The notes under the pieces were generated by a model. That model was given only the letters and a program-made list of their open reading frames with translations, had not been told where the DNA came from and searched no databases. Of a stretch of DNA of 64,000 nt, positions 31,810 to 43,827 are shown in pieces. Both the position numbers and the translations under genes were made by a program. This stretch comes from Naegleria lovaniensis (taxonomy: Eukaryota; Heterolobosea; Eutetramitea; Acrasida; Naegleriidae): NCBI RefSeq assembly GCF_003324165.1, contig NW_025407843.1, forward strand, positions 594,002-658,001, written 5' to 3'. Each line of letters starts with the position of its first letter. The first letter of the stretch is position 1.

Positions 31810-33813
31810 ATGTTGAGTCCAAACAACACTATGGATGTGTCTTCATCGAACCATGATGTTCAATCCCAACCAATTGTTGTTGTTGATGAGAAATATATGG
31901 CTGTCAAAAGTCATGAAAATTCTCAAAATCAGAACATCTCAGCCCAAGGTTTCGTTCTCGATCAACATTCCAACACAAACCACAAACTCTCTACCACACG
32001 TACCTCCAAAAGTGCTCACTCTATTAACTCCAATCTTGTTATACCACCAAGTACCTATCCTCCAACAATCCACTCTCAAGACTCAGCTGCCGACTGTCAT
32101 ACCCCTAATTTGGAACCTCATGTGCAGCTTGCGAAAATTGTAAAAAACATTCAGAGAGGCGTCAAAAGAAATTTACTTTGTAAAAATCCACACAAAATGA
32201 AAGCCAAATTACTTTCACAGAGTAGAAGAAGACTTGGAGAAGATTTCTTGACTCAAGACTCGATCATGAATGATGAAGAGAATATTGTTGAAGGAAAGGG
32301 AAAGGATGGACAAGATTTTGAAGAACGACAACTGACAGTTGCAGGTACGGGCCAATCCTTCTGTGCCGCCTCTTCGTCTTCCTCCTTCGAAAGCATCGAG
32401 ATTGATGCTCAGGCTTCTGATGAAGAGTATTCCTCGTTATTGATGGATCACGACAATGATTTGTACTCGATCGATCCAGAAAGAAAATCTAACAAGTTGA
32501 ATTCAATTTCCAAAAATGGTTCGACCCAAAGAGTTATTAGCCGCGGCTCTTCCCAAGAGAGATTCGAACAACAACAACAAGGACAAATGGATGAAGACCA
32601 AGTCTTGGATCCATCCATGTTGTTGTTATTATCCAGGAACGAACAAGATCACTCTGATGTCTTGATGAATGACAGTTTTGATCTCCACGCTGTAGATTTA
32701 CTTGATCCTCAACCACCACTCAAGAACAATGCTCGCTCCTCAATTTTTTCTACACCTTCCAAATGGATGAACACTCTTTCTCTCTTACCTGACAAGGAAT
32801 TTTTCGAACACTTGTTCACCAAACAAGAACGTTTTCTTCCCAACTCGAACTATCTGGAACCACTGAGAGAGAGCTCTGGAAACCACAAATCTCACGTGAA
32901 TATCAGTGCCAAAAATCGATTGACTTTGAACGATTGGTTGTGTGAACTTGTTGCTCATTTCACACTTCCTCCCGAGGCAAAATATTTTTGTGTCAATGTA
33001 TTAGACCGAGCACTTTCCAAATTTGCACAATTTGGAACAGGAGTTCAGGACTTGGAGATTTCAACTCGGAATTTGCAAGCTTTGGGAAGTTGTTGTTTTT
33101 TCATTACGGCCAAGTATTTTGGAAGAGATGACATTCGATTGATGCATTTGGTAGGTGAGAATGATGAGAGAGCGAAAAAGGAAATTGTGTTTTTGGAACG
33201 ATTGGTGTTGGATGTGCTTGGATTTGAGTTGTGTTCAGTGACTACTGTTGATTTCATGTTCCTTTTTATGCAATTGATGGAAGATTATGAATTGACAAGT
33301 GTCAGCAGCTCAATGACTTGCGACATGAAAGAAGAATTATCTCAACTCTTGTTCTACATTGGAGACGTCCAATTGCTCTGCTATGATTTACTCGAATTTA
33401 AACCTTCCTTATTGGCTCTCTGTGCTCTTGTTCTCTCTTTGCATGAATTAGAAATTGATTACAAAAATTTAACAATTTTGAGAATTCTCATTTCCACTCA
33501 ACTTCAATATGGCACCTTGACCTGTTCATTGGCTCCTTCTTCCTCTGAAGAAAGTTATGAAAAGAATTTAAATGCATTCAATGATTGTTTACAACGTTTG
33601 AAGGATTACTCGATGAGAGTTCTTAGAGGTCCGAATTCGAGAGTTGGAATTCCCAAATCGAAGGAACAATCATACTTTGTTTGTCAACATCATTTGAAAA
33701 TTGCTGAAAAGTATTTCAATTGGCAACGTCAACAGCAGCAACAAGAGAAAGCCGCCAATGGTAATGCCCTCATGCTTACCCTTGAGGAATTTCTTAATTG
33801 GAAATGTGAATGA
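31810..33813 (+). CDS. Divergent mitotic-type cyclin
   Basis: 667 residues: a Ser/Asn/Gln-rich N-terminus and a C-terminal cyclin fold with LTLNDWLCELVAHFTLPPEAKYFCVNVLDRALSKF, FFITAKYFGRDDI and LGFELCSVTTVDFMFLFMQL. These match the cyclin box (W-hydrophobic-x8-L-x-x-E-x4-V-N-hydrophobic-hydrophobic-D-R, then A-x-K-x-E-hydrophobic), but the K-x-x-E-hydrophobic glutamate position is altered (AKYFGRDD). The box is more diverged than in the cyclins at 23.3 and 44.9 kb, and the shared PVNLLP motif is absent. Basic N-terminal stretches (KRNLLCKNPHK, RRRLGEDF) could include a destruction signal. The start ATG at 31810 is preceded by a very AT-rich leader. No frame break. Confidence 0.87.
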   Translation: MLSPNNTMDVSSSNHDVQSQPIVVVDEKYMAVKSHENSQNQNISAQGFVLDQHSNTNHKLSTTRTSKSAHSINSNLVIPPSTYPPTIHSQDSAADCHTPNLEPHVQLAKIVKNIQRGVKRNLLCKNPHKMKAKLLSQSRRRLGEDFLTQDSIMNDEENIVEGKGKDGQDFEERQLTVAGTGQSFCAASSSSSFESIEIDAQASDEEYSSLLMDHDNDLYSIDPERKSNKLNSISKNGSTQRVISRGSSQERFEQQQQGQMDEDQVLDPSMLLLLSRNEQDHSDVLMNDSFDLHAVDLLDPQPPLKNNARSSIFSTPSKWMNTLSLLPDKEFFEHLFTKQERFLPNSNYLEPLRESSGNHKSHVNISAKNRLTLNDWLCELVAHFTLPPEAKYFCVNVLDRALSKFAQFGTGVQDLEISTRNLQALGSCCFFITAKYFGRDDIRLMHLVGENDERAKKEIVFLERLVLDVLGFELCSVTTVDFMFLFMQLMEDYELTSVSSSMTCDMKEELSQLLFYIGDVQLLCYDLLEFKPSLLALCALVLSLHELEIDYKNLTILRILISTQLQYGTLTCSLAPSSSEESYEKNLNAFNDCLQRLKDYSMRVLRGPNSRVGIPKSKEQSYFVCQHHLKIAEKYFNWQRQQQQQEKAANGNALMLTLEEFLNWKCE

Positions 33814-34317
33814 TTCATGCAAATGTCAATTTTGAGAGTGTTTACAAATTGGAAGAGAGAGACACGAGTGACTACTTGTTGAACATGTTTTTGAGAAAAT
33901 TATTCTTCTTATTCCACATTTACGTAAGGTCTGAGAGAAGTGTTCATGCCTCAGTGCCAATTTATATATTTCCATTTATTTATGGTGAGGGTTTTTGATT
34001 ATTCTTGGAGGATAATCAAAAACTTCACAACTTGCTCTTTCCATTCCACGACAATTTTTGCAAACAGGTCGTATTACCACTTTCAAAATCATGGACAATT
34101 GAAGACATGTCCATAAACAAATAAACAATTTTGAACAATTTTGCTGCAACATTTAAGGTTTAATGAATAATATCATACGGTAGATCAAGCTGCAGAAATT
34201 TTCGTGCTGCCTAGTCGATTTGTGAATCAACTTTTTATGAACATGAATGAATTAAATACTTGATCCAACAAAAAAGGAGGAAGATTACATCATTCAATCA
34301 TTGACAATGTGTCTCAG
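33814..34317. other. Convergent 3' intergenic region
   Basis: About 500 bp between the 3' ends of cyclin 2 and the epimerase gene. A near-perfect inverted repeat TTTTTGATTATTC...GGATAATCAAAAA (33991-34022) could act as a terminator-like hairpin. Nothing else is seen. Confidence 0.4.
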
Positions 34318-35904
34318 TTAAAATTTTCTTTCCACTCCAATTCCCATTTGGTTGGATTGTAAAATAATTTCACCATGTTGCGGACCAATGTACATGGATC
34401 CAGTATTCAATGTCATATCATTCCTCCAAGTAAATCCATTTTCAAATGCTTGACTTGATTCCGTCACAAGTAAATCACCATCCAAATCGCCTCCAATTTC
34501 TGAGAGAGCCATGAGATGTGAGGAACATGTACAACTCAATCGACTCGATACCATGCAACCAAACCATAACTTTAAATGATACTGAGATTGAGCAATACGA
34601 GCTGTTTTTAAGGCTCCTCGAATACCTCCTGCTTTTTCAAGTTTGATGTTAATGCCATGAATGAAAGGACAAATGACGGGAATGTTTTCAAACGTGTTGA
34701 CGCTTTCATCAGCGAAAATGAGTATTCCTTCGTTTTCATATTCTTGCTTGACTTGAATCCACTTGTTCTTGATGATTGATAATTCGTCATGATCAGTGTA
34801 AGAGTCGAGCGAAATTGGGAATGGCTGTTCCAACATGTAAAAATATGGAATAAAACATGGTACTTCTTTTTTGACTCTGTGCAAGAACTCGATGGAGAGT
34901 TCAGGAGTCCATGCTGCGTTGGCATCAATGGACCATTTCGTGGCGGTCATGTCACCGCTGACACCATATTCTTTTTCATAAGTGTCAAGAAGAGTTTTAA
35001 CAATTAAAATTCCCTTGTCAATGTTGGAGTCAAGCTTGATTTTGAGATGTTTGGTTTTGCTTAGACCCAATTTGGCAGTTTTAACAATTTCTTGAATGTC
35101 TTCATTGAGTGCAGCAGTGTAGAATGAAAATTTGCCGACAGGAGCAGGAATGCCAATGACAGCATGGAGTGGTTTTGAAACAATTTTCGACCATAAGTCC
35201 AAAATAGCCATTTCAATAACACACTGTGCACAATGTTCAAATTCTGGATGTGGTTTTCCGTATTGATCCACATATTCATTCTTATCCAATGCGTGTAGTA
35301 ATACTAGAGGTGTCACAAGCACCTCCGTCCGTTGTGTAGCACACGTGGTAGAAGCAACGTCTTCACAATGAGTTGCTGTTGACAATTTGGAAAGTTCTTG
35401 TTTGAGAGTTGAGAAATACTGGTCCTGACTGCCGCCACATGTTTCCGTAAAACACTCGTCAAACATTTGTGAAAGCAAATGATCTTTCTCTTGAGTGAAT
35501 TTTGAGTCTAAATTGAAGAGTGTTTGAATTTTATCACTCTTAATATCTCGTTCTACATGTTTGCAATATTGTTCAAAATAACACTTGATATCATCAAAAT
35601 CAGCCAAGTAACAATTGGGTTTTTTCGGAGGCAATCCACACTCTCCAAATCCTTCAAATAATAATAATGATGATGATGGCGGCAATGATTGTTGTGATGT
35701 TGCTGAATAATTATTATTAATGATTATTTCATGATCATAATGTATAGAAATTTTAATGAGTGCATTCTTGCGATGAGTGGTTGAAGAATGACTCGTTCCG
35801 AAGGCACTTCTCAATTCCAAATGATATTCCAATAATTGTAAAGTGATTTGAAGATTTTTTGTTACATCAAAAGAACATGAAAATGCTGGAATGAGAGATG
35901 GCAT
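34318..35904 (-). CDS. Enolase-superfamily enzyme, dipeptide epimerase-like
   Basis: Belongs to the muconate-lactonizing subgroup. The barrel carries the catalytic and metal residues in order: K-x-K in HLKIKLDSN (K288, K290), Asp327 in SIDANAAWT, Glu359 in YMLEQPFP, Asp399 in IFADES and Lys421 in INIKLEKAGG. Residues after K421 (WFGCMVSSRL) resemble L-Ala-D/L-Glu epimerases, which interconvert dipeptide stereoisomers during peptidoglycan recycling or degradation; in a bacterivorous protist this would fit digestion of bacterial wall peptides. At 528 residues it is ~170 longer than bacterial enzymes because of insertions in the N-terminal capping domain (about 60-100 and 120-200). The start is set at the ATG at 35904 rather than a GTG at 35931. 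Substrate is inferred. Confidence 0.85.
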   Translation of the reverse strand: MPSLIPAFSCSFDVTKNLQITLQLLEYHLELRSAFGTSHSSTTHRKNALIKISIHYDHEIIINNNYSATSQQSLPPSSSLLLFEGFGECGLPPKKPNCYLADFDDIKCYFEQYCKHVERDIKSDKIQTLFNLDSKFTQEKDHLLSQMFDECFTETCGGSQDQYFSTLKQELSKLSTATHCEDVASTTCATQRTEVLVTPLVLLHALDKNEYVDQYGKPHPEFEHCAQCVIEMAILDLWSKIVSKPLHAVIGIPAPVGKFSFYTAALNEDIQEIVKTAKLGLSKTKHLKIKLDSNIDKGILIVKTLLDTYEKEYGVSGDMTATKWSIDANAAWTPELSIEFLHRVKKEVPCFIPYFYMLEQPFPISLDSYTDHDELSIIKNKWIQVKQEYENEGILIFADESVNTFENIPVICPFIHGINIKLEKAGGIRGALKTARIAQSQYHLKLWFGCMVSSRLSCTCSSHLMALSEIGGDLDGDLLVTESSQAFENGFTWRNDMTLNTGSMYIGPQHGEIILQSNQMGIGVERKF

Positions 35905-35946
35905 TTTTTTTTCTTTATTTTCCTTAAACACACATCAAGTGATGTA

Positions 35947-36285
35947 CTAGCAATGATGATGATGAACATCTCTGCTGGACTTGACCTGTTTGGAATACCC
36001 CTTCCACGCCTGAGCCAACAATTTCGTCCCTTTTTCGAAAAATTTTGGCTGGGAATTTTTTGGATGAACGAGCCCGCCAATGTTTTCGGTAAAAATTGCT
36101 GCATCTTTCAGGTATCGAACCTTCGACTTTCTTGTTTTCACCCACTTTATTCACATAGTGTGACGGTTGAACTATGGTTTTGGCGTTGCCACCAAACGTT
36201 TCGTGATTTCGCTGAGAGTCGAACCTTCGACTTGCGTTCGGTCTCTTGCTCTTCACAAATCTGCTCCTGTACACTACGAGTGCAT
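35947..36285 (-). CDS. Possible small gene, two overlapping frames
   Basis: Minus-strand sequence just upstream of the epimerase gene reads like protein in one frame at about 36274-36145 (NHETFGGNAKTIVQPSHYV) and in another at about 36141-35947 (AAIFTENIGGLVHPKN, FEKGTKLLAQAWKGYSKQVK). The change between frames is +1, unlike the one-base losses elsewhere, so a small intron or a different error would be needed. No ATG start is visible; an intron acceptor (CTCGTAG) lies at the 5' edge. If real, this is a basic protein of ~110 residues, perhaps mitochondrial. I do not recognise a family. Confidence 0.35.
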
Positions 36286-36508
36286 TATTAATTAGAAGGT
36301 AAATTAGAAGTTATTTCTCATCTCCAGCATTTAATCCAAAATCTCTGAGCCAGACATGAACGAAAACACAACTCGGTGAAGCTATAGTTTGGAAAAGTTG
36401 GCTGCCTCAAAAAAAAAACCTCTTTCATTCTGGTTGCTCCATCTTTGAGCGTACATTGATGATTAATTACAGAAAGCATCTCATCTTTCCTTAATTGTAG
36501 AATTTTGA

Positions 36509-37844
36509 ATGGCTAATACCAATAGGTCGTTGAAGGAACAAGAAATTGAGCTCAAGGATTACAAGGCCGAGCTTCAAGATGCTCAATACAAGCAACAACA
36601 ACATCATACGGAGCCTTCCCCGACCGTTAAGGATTTAAAAACGGATCTTTCTAAAATCACGAAAAAGCAAAAGAAGTGGCCTTGTTCCCGTATTCTGAAA
36701 TATTGCTTGATAGGAATCGTGGTGGGTCTTTTCTTATAGTGGCCATCATTGTGGGTGTTTTTATTGTTGCTTGGTTCAGTGTCGGAGCCTTCTTATATGA
36801 TTTTGCTTTTTCAGTAAATCCCGATGTGGATTGTGATGTTACGATGAGAACGAATATGCCTTGGAATTATACAGCGAACGAAATGATTCCTTATTGCACT
36901 GGAAATAATTTCACGTTGTTCAATGCAAGCGAGCGATTTGGGCCTTATTACATCAACACCTCAGCTGTTTATGAAACGATCAGCTTTAAATCGAGAGATC
37001 CTCAATGGGTTTCAAAAGGGGGAGGAACCTTACGAGGTACATTGGTGTTGCAACCTGTTGTGAACGAGACAAGCAAATTTGTCATTATTGTGCATGGAAT
37101 TCGAGCCTGCCGGTTTTCATATGCCTCGGTAGAACCAGCAAGTATGCTGTATCAAAGGGGATACAATGTGTTCATGATTGACTTGAGAAATCATGGTGAC
37201 TCTGAAAAGTATCTAGAGAATCCTTATGGTTCGTTTGGTTTATATGAACATCGTGACGTGTTGGGAGCGTTGGATTACCTTATGGAGAGATTTAATTTCT
37301 CAATACTTCTTCTCCTGATGTCTCTTTGTTCGGGAGCAGCATGGGTGGAAGCACCGTGCTTATTAGCTTTCAACAAGAAAAAAGATTCAGATCTGTCTTT
37401 ACAGATTCAGCTGCATGTAATGTCTACAAAACCTTATTCACCAATGCTGTTGAGATTGTGAGCTCTGACGCTTTGGCTACAATTGCAATGGCTACAGCTG
37501 TCAGCATCGTGAATGTGAAAGGAAAGATGGGATTCCCTCCTTTCAGTTTAGATCCAGAGACTTTGATGGGGAATGTGGATTTGTCAGGAGAACGAAAGAT
37601 GTTTCTTTTCCAAACCAAACATGATTTTATTGTTCCTGATTACAATCTCGACCTTTGCGTCAGCGCAGCCAAAACTTCTGCAGCAAACCAAGGATTTAAC
37701 CCAGACCTGAAGGTTCAACATTTCATGGACACTGTACAGTATCCACCTGGGGTGACACTCTCTCGTTTCAATTGTGCTAACCATTTAGTGTCCATGTATG
37801 CCAATCCAGAATTGTTCTATTCCAAGCTCACGTCATTCTTCTAA
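36509..37844 (+). CDS. Membrane-anchored alpha/beta hydrolase (serine hydrolase), two frame breaks
   Basis: Type II membrane protein: a ~60-residue charged cytosolic tail, one hydrophobic span (CLIGIVVGLF then IVAIIVGVFIVAWFSVGAF) and a lumenal/extracellular alpha/beta hydrolase. The oxyanion region is IIVHGIRA, the nucleophile elbow GSSMGGS, the acid Asp in TKHDFIVPD and the His in NCANHLVS, so the triad is intact. Several N-x-S/T sites in the outer part fit a secretory-pathway location. The frame changes twice, each by one missing base: at the T4 run near 36726-36731, inside the membrane span, and near 37296-37306, just before the nucleophile elbow. Both restore continuous family-like sequence. 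The substrate is unknown. Confidence 0.85.
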
Positions 37845-37924
37845 TGTATTAAAATCTAAAGGCATTGCATAAAGTAACAGAAACGTTGAATTAAACAGAT
37901 TTTCCGACGCATCTCACAACAAAA

Positions 37925-40900
37925 ATGCTGAAATTCCAAGAGGTGTTTGCATTGTTTGGCCAAACAACCACCGCTTTGAATCACATACACAGCAGCACAA
38001 CAAGTCTACCTTCGCAAGGGCTTGATTTGATCGGGCAAGTGGAGGAATACTTTTAAACACGGAAGAAAATTTAAATGTTTCATCATCACTTGTGTCGGAT
38101 CAGCAGACTCCACAACAATCATCATCAAATAATCATAACGTTCTGATTTCGGATAGTAGAAATAATGACAACAAGTCGAGTTTATCACTCACTCTAGATG
38201 AGCCCAGTGTTGCCAATCATATATCGAGTGAGAGCCACATGAACAACGACCATAGCCTTTTATCGGATTCAAATCTGGGTCAGACTGCTGCAAACAATAA
38301 TAATTATAATAATTATTTGATCGACCCAACCATCTCCATGATGGACGAAGATCAACAACAACATGACTTTGATACGATTAACCAGAGAATTTTGATGCAA
38401 GAACCAGAAGAGCATAATGGTAGTATCATTACCACTGATAATGGTACCGAATCTCAAGTGGGAGTACTTTCGGAAGGCCAGCAACAGCAACAACTATTAC
38501 CCTCATCACAACAACAATCCAGTATGTCTTCGGAGGTGTTTTCCCAAACTACCAAATCCAATGAGACTCAAATTCCCAATGAAAACAGGAACAATATTCT
38601 CAATTCTTCCGGTGACCTTCAACAACAATTGAAATCTTCCAAACGGAAAAGAATTTCAGTGTATGTGGTTGGCCAAGAACGAGCAAATCTATTCTTGGTT
38701 GCTAGAGATGATTTACTGTCGGTACGTATTTCGTTGGAGACGGCAATTTAATTTTAACCATTATTGAAATAATTTACTTTGAATCGTTCCATTTTCATTT
38801 GAAATGATATTCAGGATAAAACATGTATTGAGCTTGTGGAATTTCCTGTATCAACAAAGTCTCAAGGAAATATCAATATTATCAATTCGAGTAGTAATTT
38901 ATTGAACAGCTCTAGTATCACAAACAATGTGGGTGATCGAAAGATTATTTATATTCACAACACGAAAATGAAGTGCTTGTATGCTTCCATCAGTCACCAG
39001 AGAAATATTCTGGCCTTTACACATTTTTTTGTTAGTAATAACCAAGTACATTTTCAAATTTTTATAGTTGAAATTAACTCCACGTTGAGTACAAGTGACC
39101 TGAAAAGCGAAGAATCAATTTCCAAGTTTCAAAAACAACAAAATAGATATGTTTTTAGCCCACCTCAGACATCAGATATGATTTTCCATTGTGTACAATT
39201 TATTCATCCTCCCCAGACAGCAGACTCCAACTCCAGTTTTGATACCAAAAGTTGTAGATTTTTTCTCGTCACAGAAAAGCAGTCCATACGAATGTTTAAC
39301 ATTTCCATAACAGAGTCATCGAGCAACTTTTTTATCAATATTTTCAAAAAGAACCAACAATCGAGCATTAACATTGAAGAACTTGTAATATTTGTGAAAC
39401 ACTTTGTGTGGTGGCAATACGATCCAGTGCGAAGTTTACTTTATTACATGTTAGTCCGAGAGGACATGAATAATTCGCGCGATTCTCATGAGATGCTTAA
39501 CAACGAGCTGAGGAAAACATGCTGTTCTCTAAGATGCATTTCAATATCGGAAAAAAAGCCTAACCAATTATTTGAATGCTTAATTCCTGTGAATATTCAT
39601 CGCTCGCTGCTCAGTGACAACCTAAAAATGAAGAGCGACATTATTCGAACTCCGTGGCGATCAGGACCAAGTTCTCATGACCTTAATTCCCATTTTCAAA
39701 TTATTCGATTGGAAAATGTACGTATTTCATAATTTAGATTATTTTATCATGGTTATATTGGAATTATTCTACAAAATCATTATTACTCATGAAACCGCTT
39801 CAAATTTTTTAAAAGAATGGTATTTGTTTGTGTCAACAACAACCAAAATTCTCCAACAACCTTCCAGATAATTATATTGATGCCGTCATTTTTATTTTAC
39901 ATCACAAGAAAAAGATGCATTTTTCAGTACCTGTCCCTTCTCGTTATTCCCGAAAACATCCACGATTATTTTTTGGCTCATGTAGAGACACAGTGATTGT
40001 ATATCTTCCAGGATGGTATTTACAAATCATTGATTGTTCCAAGGATCATGAACCTTGGCCTCTTATGAATTTTATAGGACACGATACAGTTCCTCACTTG
40101 ACCCACCCTATAGCCGAGTCTAGAAGTAAGGGCAAAAAAATTGAGCAAGCTCTTAGTTTATACTCGCTTTCGAATTCTACTAATTACATCCTAGATTTAT
40201 CTCGTGGATATTTGTATAATTATGATTTTAACTTGGATAACATGTTAAATTGGATTGTACGATTGAAGAAACATCAATTTTTCACTCCTCAAAATTTTTG
40301 CGATTACGACTCTGTAAATATAAGAAAGATTACGATACAATTTTTACACTTGGCTATTACACACTTTAGAAATAATATTTTTACGGATCGTATAATACGT
40401 ACCCTTTGCGAGCCGTTTAAAACTAATTGTGGATTGTGTGAGGAATTTTTGACACTTGTGGACGATGAAGTTCTGTTTATGGAATATTTAATAGGTGCAG
40501 GATATATGGAGTTGCAAGGAATGATTCATTCTTCGACTACTCAGGGATCAACTACAAGCACATCAGTACCTGACAAGGAGTTTTTAAGACACATTCCTAT
40601 ATCTCTGCTAGAATGTGGAGGAGAAAGCGTATTTGTAGATAGTTGCTACTGTGAGCAGAATCCATTTGTTAGCACTAAAATTGCCAATGTCATGGGAAAC
40701 ACTAGTTTCACACGTTCTGTAAGTATTTCACAAACTATTTTGAATTTTTGATAGACTTTGTCATCCTTGTTTATTGGAACTTTTTGGTTTGAAATAGTAT
40801 GATAACATTGTACGAGTGTCTTCATTTCCACGAGATGGGGCATCATGTGCTTTGGATCTTTTCAAACAAGTCAAGTCTAACATTAGTAATGATCCAAAAT

Positions 40901-42327
40901 CCATTCCTCTCGCTGCCTACCTTGTTCATAACAAAAATCATATCATTCAAGGATCTGCATCGCCGTCACACCCATCCGGAAACGTTTCTCCAATGAAATA
41001 TTTGGACGAGAAACACTCAACATATGCTAAAAAGTGGTACAATTTCTTTCATTCAAGAAGTGACAGTGCAGAAGATGCTTTCAGCAGCTCATTTCCAGAA
41101 GATGAGGAAGAAGAAGAACCACAACTTACAATTCCCAAGAAATCACCACTCTCTAAAAAGATTGATTTTTATTCAGAGAAATCAAAAACTGACTTTATTG
41201 ATATTTTGAGTTATTTTTTATTAGCCAATAATCCCAGATATCAAGCTGTTGAGCTTCAAGAATACACATCTTCTGGACCAACAAAAGCGACCAGAATGAA
41301 AACAATCCTCGACTATACTACTACATTGTTTCACCTCTCACAACACTTGTTTACGACAGTGACGGAGATTTTACACACGTTCAATCAGAAACGGAAATTG
41401 GAAATGTTGCAACTACATTCATCAATGAACAATGAAATTAATTTAGAAAAGAGCAACACTTTAGAACAGCCTTATCCCATGTGGTATTTTAATTTATTAC
41501 AAAAATTGCATGTGAGTTTGGAAGAAACTAATTTCCCGTCACCTACTGGTTTTCAAGAACATTTTGCAACCGTTGGAGTTCACTTGTTACCACTTTCCAC
41601 ACTATCTCAGTACATTACTCGAGATCTGTTCGTTGTTACCGATCAAGTATTGGCGGAAGTTGTCAAAAAACAATCTCAACAACAGAAAAACAGTAGAAAC
41701 GCTTTACATGACAATTCCAAAGAGTGGTCTTATTTAATGCGAACTCTCATTCAAAAACTTCATGACAAGGATTTTCGAGATGTGTATTATTATGAGAAGA
41801 TGTTGTATGCGTTGGAGACAGATCCATCATTTTCTTCTGTTGTATCTTCTGAACATTTCTCTGAAGTGATCAACAATACTTTGTTGAATTATTATCATGC
41901 AGTTCTCGTTGAACATATCAACAATTCTGTGAAAGCTTCAAATGTGACGAACAACAAGCAACGAATTACAGTGACACCATTAGATAATTTACAATTTCTT
42001 GAAGAGTTTAAACGACAACGTGAAGAACATTTGGATCCATCCATGTATTCAACCTCGTTACCTTTGACATATTTCTTAATGGCAATCAAAGCTCTGAATT
42101 CGAGCTTACTTCCCAAGCCCACATTATTGAAAACATATTATTCTGCTGCATCTCCTCTCGATGATTCAGGCAGCGAGGAAGATTCTCAAAACACATCACA
42201 AAACTTTTATTCACTGATTCAAAGTGTCGAGTATTGCTCAGAGGAGAATGATAACTATGTTTCGTTCTTGAAAGAGAGGTCAGAAACTATACTTTCTTTA
42301 GGTGGAATGAAAAATTTGCTAAAATAA
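37925..42327 (+). CDS. GSAP: GSAP (gamma-secretase-activating protein/pigeon) homolog
   Basis: Matches animal GSAP along its length. An N-terminal beta-propeller-like part has KHFVWWQYDPVRSLLYYM (human: DFVWAQWDMSEQRLYYI) and VIVYLPGWYLQIID (human: VAVYLPGHFFHLLN). The helical C-terminal part has PLTYFLMAIKALNSSLLP (human: PLNYFIEILTDIESSNQALYP). Exons: about 37925-38721, 38815-39717, about 39868-40718 and 40798-42327. Introns have GTACGT/GTAAGT donors and TTCAG, CCAG and ATAG acceptors. The start at 37925 requires one missing base near 38050-38054 (T4). The third exon is also off by one base at its 5' end. A Gln/Asn-rich insert (about residues 60-190) is lineage-specific. In mammals GSAP modulates gamma-secretase; its presence here implies an older function. 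Confidence 0.85.
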
Positions 42328-42406
42328 CCTCAATCTTTCAACTATTAACCCTCGTAGACCTGAGCGTTTTTTGACCAAGCTGCAATCATAGGTGTCTCAC
42401 CCCAAA

Positions 42407-43827
42407 TTATTTCTTTTTGAATCCTGTTGTTGAATTACTTCTTCGTTTTGTCTGAGATGCTGTTAATGGCTTCTTTGGTGAAGAATGAAAACTGGTTGTC
42501 TGATCGTGATCATGCGATAAAGGAATAAAAAACGGATTTTCTGAGGCCAATTGAGATTGTTTCACTCCTGTGAACGAGGGCATGTCTTTGTGGGTCACAC
42601 TTGTGTAGGTGCTTTGTCTTAAGGAAAGAGAGGAACTTCTTGGAGATGAATTTGAAATGGTGGAGGGTGCTCTCGACAGTTTATCTTCTCCATCCTTAAA
42701 ATCTTTGTACAGTCGTGCTTTTTCAATTAACTTATCTTCCTTCATGAATAGAGATTCAATAATTTGATTTAGGAAAAGAGGGCTGACGCTTTCTTTCACA
42801 CTCTTCTTCGTGTCAATATCATCTGAAACGAATAATGGTACAGACTTAATTTGTTCCAGTTGAGTTTTTAGGGCTGGTGACAATTGTGAAAAGGATTTTC
42901 TTTTGGTGAGTAATACTCGCTTGGGAGAGTTCAGATTTTCAAGAGGAGTACTTCGTGTCCCTCCTGGCTTCCATGACGAAGGCCTACTCATATCCTCAAC
43001 ATCTGTTGAAATTCTGGAATTGTCTCTTGAGGATCTTCGGTAGTCGGCTGAGGAGGCTCTTCTACCACTGTTTAAGGTGCTTGATGTTTTTGTGCTTGCT
43101 CCACTTCCAGGTCTACTGCTGTGGGAAGCAATGGAATTTGATTCTACAGAATGGTCATGGAAAGTAACTATGGATGTGTTGCAGTGGTATGGCTGGTCTG
43201 ATACCGGATAATTGGTCAGTTGTTGTTGACTCTCTGAACCTGTTGACAAATTATGACGATTACTAGTGATGGAGGCAGAGTGTTGAGAATGTTGTTGGCT
43301 GTTGTCTTGAAAGAATTGGATTTGAATTGTGGATGCCTTCATACTCAGTGGTTGCTTGACTACTCGTTGCTTTGGATAATTTGTTGAGACAGATTTCGGT
43401 CGTTGTTGTTGATGAAGATGCTTTCGAAGAATGGTGGATGCAGAGCTATGTGCTCGTTTTGGAGGGCTACCTGCTGTTGCAAAAACATCATCGTCACTAA
43501 ATAGTGTTGGAGTGCTTGGACTAATGGAGGGAGAGAGGTCAAATGCAGGATACACAATAGGGGTACTCGGTATTGAGACACATCTCGTTCGGGCTGGGTG
43601 GTGATGATGTAAATGACCAGTGAGGGTGTTTGGTGAGCTCCTTGGTTTAGCTACTCCTCTCAAATACAAATTGCTTAAACTCTCGGATCTTGGAGTTTTT
43701 TTGGCTCCTCTCGAGCTATTCAAATCGTATTCAAAGGCTTCATCGTTGTTTTTTAATGATGATGATGGTCGTTTACAGCCTTGCAAAGGAAGAGATAGGG
43801 GTGTTGTTGAAGGGATGATGTATTCAT
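42407..43827 (-). CDS. Disordered Ser/Pro/His-rich protein
   Basis: About 470 residues, mostly low-complexity Ser/Thr/Gln/Arg with many SP/TP sites, including repeated (S/T)PRS-like basic phosphosites. A short helical segment occurs near residue 340 (LFLNQIIESLFMKEDKLIEKARLYKDF). The frame is open from a TTG at 43786. An ATG at 43827 lies one frame away, and one missing base in the G4/C4 run at 43798-43801 would connect them, so 43827 is taken as the start. No family recognised. It shares an upstream region with cyclin 3, so the two may be co-regulated. Confidence 0.65.

Noticed and set aside
36111-36121. Pol III B-box-like sequence (GGTTCGATACC on the minus strand)
   Set aside because: No acceptor, D or anticodon stems can be folded around it, so it is not a tRNA gene.
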